The translations under genes were made by a program, and so were the position numbers. 64,000 bases of DNA from Candidatus Panguiarchaeum symbiosum (GTDB taxonomy: Archaea; Asgardarchaeota; Njordarchaeia; Njordarchaeales; Panguiarchaeaceae). Where the stretch lies: positions 1 through 64,000 of the forward strand of contig JANJXX010000003.1 of assembly GCA_024720975.1 (NCBI GenBank), read 5' to 3'. Below are positions 63,652-64,000 of the stretch, piece after piece. Under the pieces are notes generated by a model that saw only the letters and a program-made list of their open reading frames with translations, was not told the DNA's origin and ran no database searches. How positions within the stretch are numbered: position 1 is the stretch's first letter; every line of letters starts with the position of its first letter.

Positions 63652-64000
63652 TTAGTAGTTACCGTTACCGTCTGGCTCCAAGGCATCTGGTTCTCCATCA
63701 TACGAATCCATAAAGCAAATACCTGATATCGTTGCATTTTCAACAGTGCTTGCATTAGGATGAGGTTTAATTAGCCACTCTCCTTGCGAATCTTTGTAGA
63801 GAACTATTACACGCGTGTTGCTGTAGTCATGAAATGTCCATTGTACAGTACTTATTAACAGCACAATCTTACCAGCGAGTATATTGGGGTTCCAATCTCC
63901 TGATACTAGATAGAATCCTGGTGTATAGTAGTAAATTACCCACCAGAACATTACTATTTCAACTTCAAAGCTCATTAGAACCATGGACCATGCATCACCA
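63652..64000 (-). CDS. C-terminal end of an unknown protein, cut by the window edge
   Basis: The reading frame stays open from the stop at 63652 to the right edge: before the first ATG (63984) the codons GDAWS are in frame. The gene therefore probably starts beyond the window. The visible ~115 residues include an aromatic-rich stretch (VMFWWVIYYYTPGFYLVSGDWNP), a sequon (NAT), and a terminal acidic DGEPDALEPDGNGNY. This suggests an exported or surface protein, but no family was recognised. Confidence 0.55.
   Translation of the reverse strand, partial: GDAWSMVLMSFEVEIVMFWWVIYYYTPGFYLVSGDWNPNILAGKIVLLISTVQWTFHDYSNTRVIVLYKDSQGEWLIKPHPNASTVENATISGICFMDSYDGEPDALEPDGNGNY

Noticed and set aside
1-64000. 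CRISPR arrays, tRNA and rRNA genes
   Set aside because: I looked for regularly spaced repeats and for tRNA T-loop (GGTTCRA) contexts in the gaps and found none that could be folded into a tRNA. An automated scan would be needed to exclude intron-containing tRNAs.

Overview
The window reads as a chromosomal segment of an anaerobic, probably thermophilic archaeon. The archaeal signs are a HdrABC-MvhADG cluster, a sulfhydrogenase-type HydBGDA cluster, 2-oxoacid:ferredoxin oxidoreductase, an ADP-forming acyl-CoA synthetase subunit, a tungsten-type aldehyde oxidoreductase, A/T-rich TATA boxes close to start codons, and many GTG/TTG starts behind GGTGAT-type ribosome sites. No rRNA, tRNA or ribosomal protein gene was found, so placement is loose. 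The gene mix fits a peptide/amino-acid fermenting TACK-type lineage, which is an inference.

Layout. 1-2.5 kb is accessory: a family 2 glycosyltransferase, a decayed TnpB and an orphan gene. 2.5-5.2 kb holds convergent nicotinate phosphoribosyltransferase and HisRS genes. 5.4-7.0 kb is a restriction-modification pair with a clear terminator. 7.6-17.1 kb holds histidine ammonia-lyase, a DUF4010 membrane protein, a molybdopterin oxidoreductase, an ArsB/NhaD-type transporter, a class II aldolase, and nadA-nadC. 17.2-26.2 kb is a ten-gene, tightly packed operon ordered korD-korA-korB-mvhD-mvhG-mvhA-korC-hdrC-hdrB-hdrA, in which the oxidoreductase gamma gene sits inside the hydrogenase/heterodisulfide reductase genes. 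26.4-32.3 kb holds a small CxxC protein whose 3' end runs into an IS200 TnpA relic, then a 1712-residue membrane-anchored surface protein. 32.7-39.0 kb encodes a soluble fumarate reductase-like pair followed by a four-gene group 3b [NiFe] hydrogenase. 39-51 kb is mixed: a zinc-ribbon protein, a FIST sensor, two MFS transporters, a radical SAM enzyme, an anchored secreted protein, a ChlI/ChlD-like AAA+/VWA pair, a thioredoxin-like protein and an orphan. 51.4-56.9 kb carries tldD-tldE, cutA, an ADP-forming acyl-CoA synthetase alpha subunit and an overlapping PyrK-like flavoprotein. 56.9-63.5 kb (minus strand) carries urocanase, an N-formylglutamate amidohydrolase-like protein, an aldo/keto reductase and an aldehyde oxidoreductase with its four-cluster ferredoxin. 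A truncated gene lies at the right edge.

How the parts may work together (inference). Histidine could be opened by HutH and HutU towards glutamate and 2-oxoglutarate. A Kor-type enzyme would oxidise the 2-oxoacid to an acyl-CoA and reduced ferredoxin. The ADP-forming synthetase would conserve the thioester as ATP. Mvh-Hdr and the group 3b hydrogenase would balance ferredoxin, NAD(P)H, H2 and a disulfide or other acceptor, and the fumarate reductase-like pair offers a further electron sink. The most unusual elements are the interleaved Kor-Mvh-Hdr operon, the oversized HutH, the aldehyde oxidoreductase with an Asp in place of a cluster Cys, and the fumarate reductase/hydrogenase neighbourhood.
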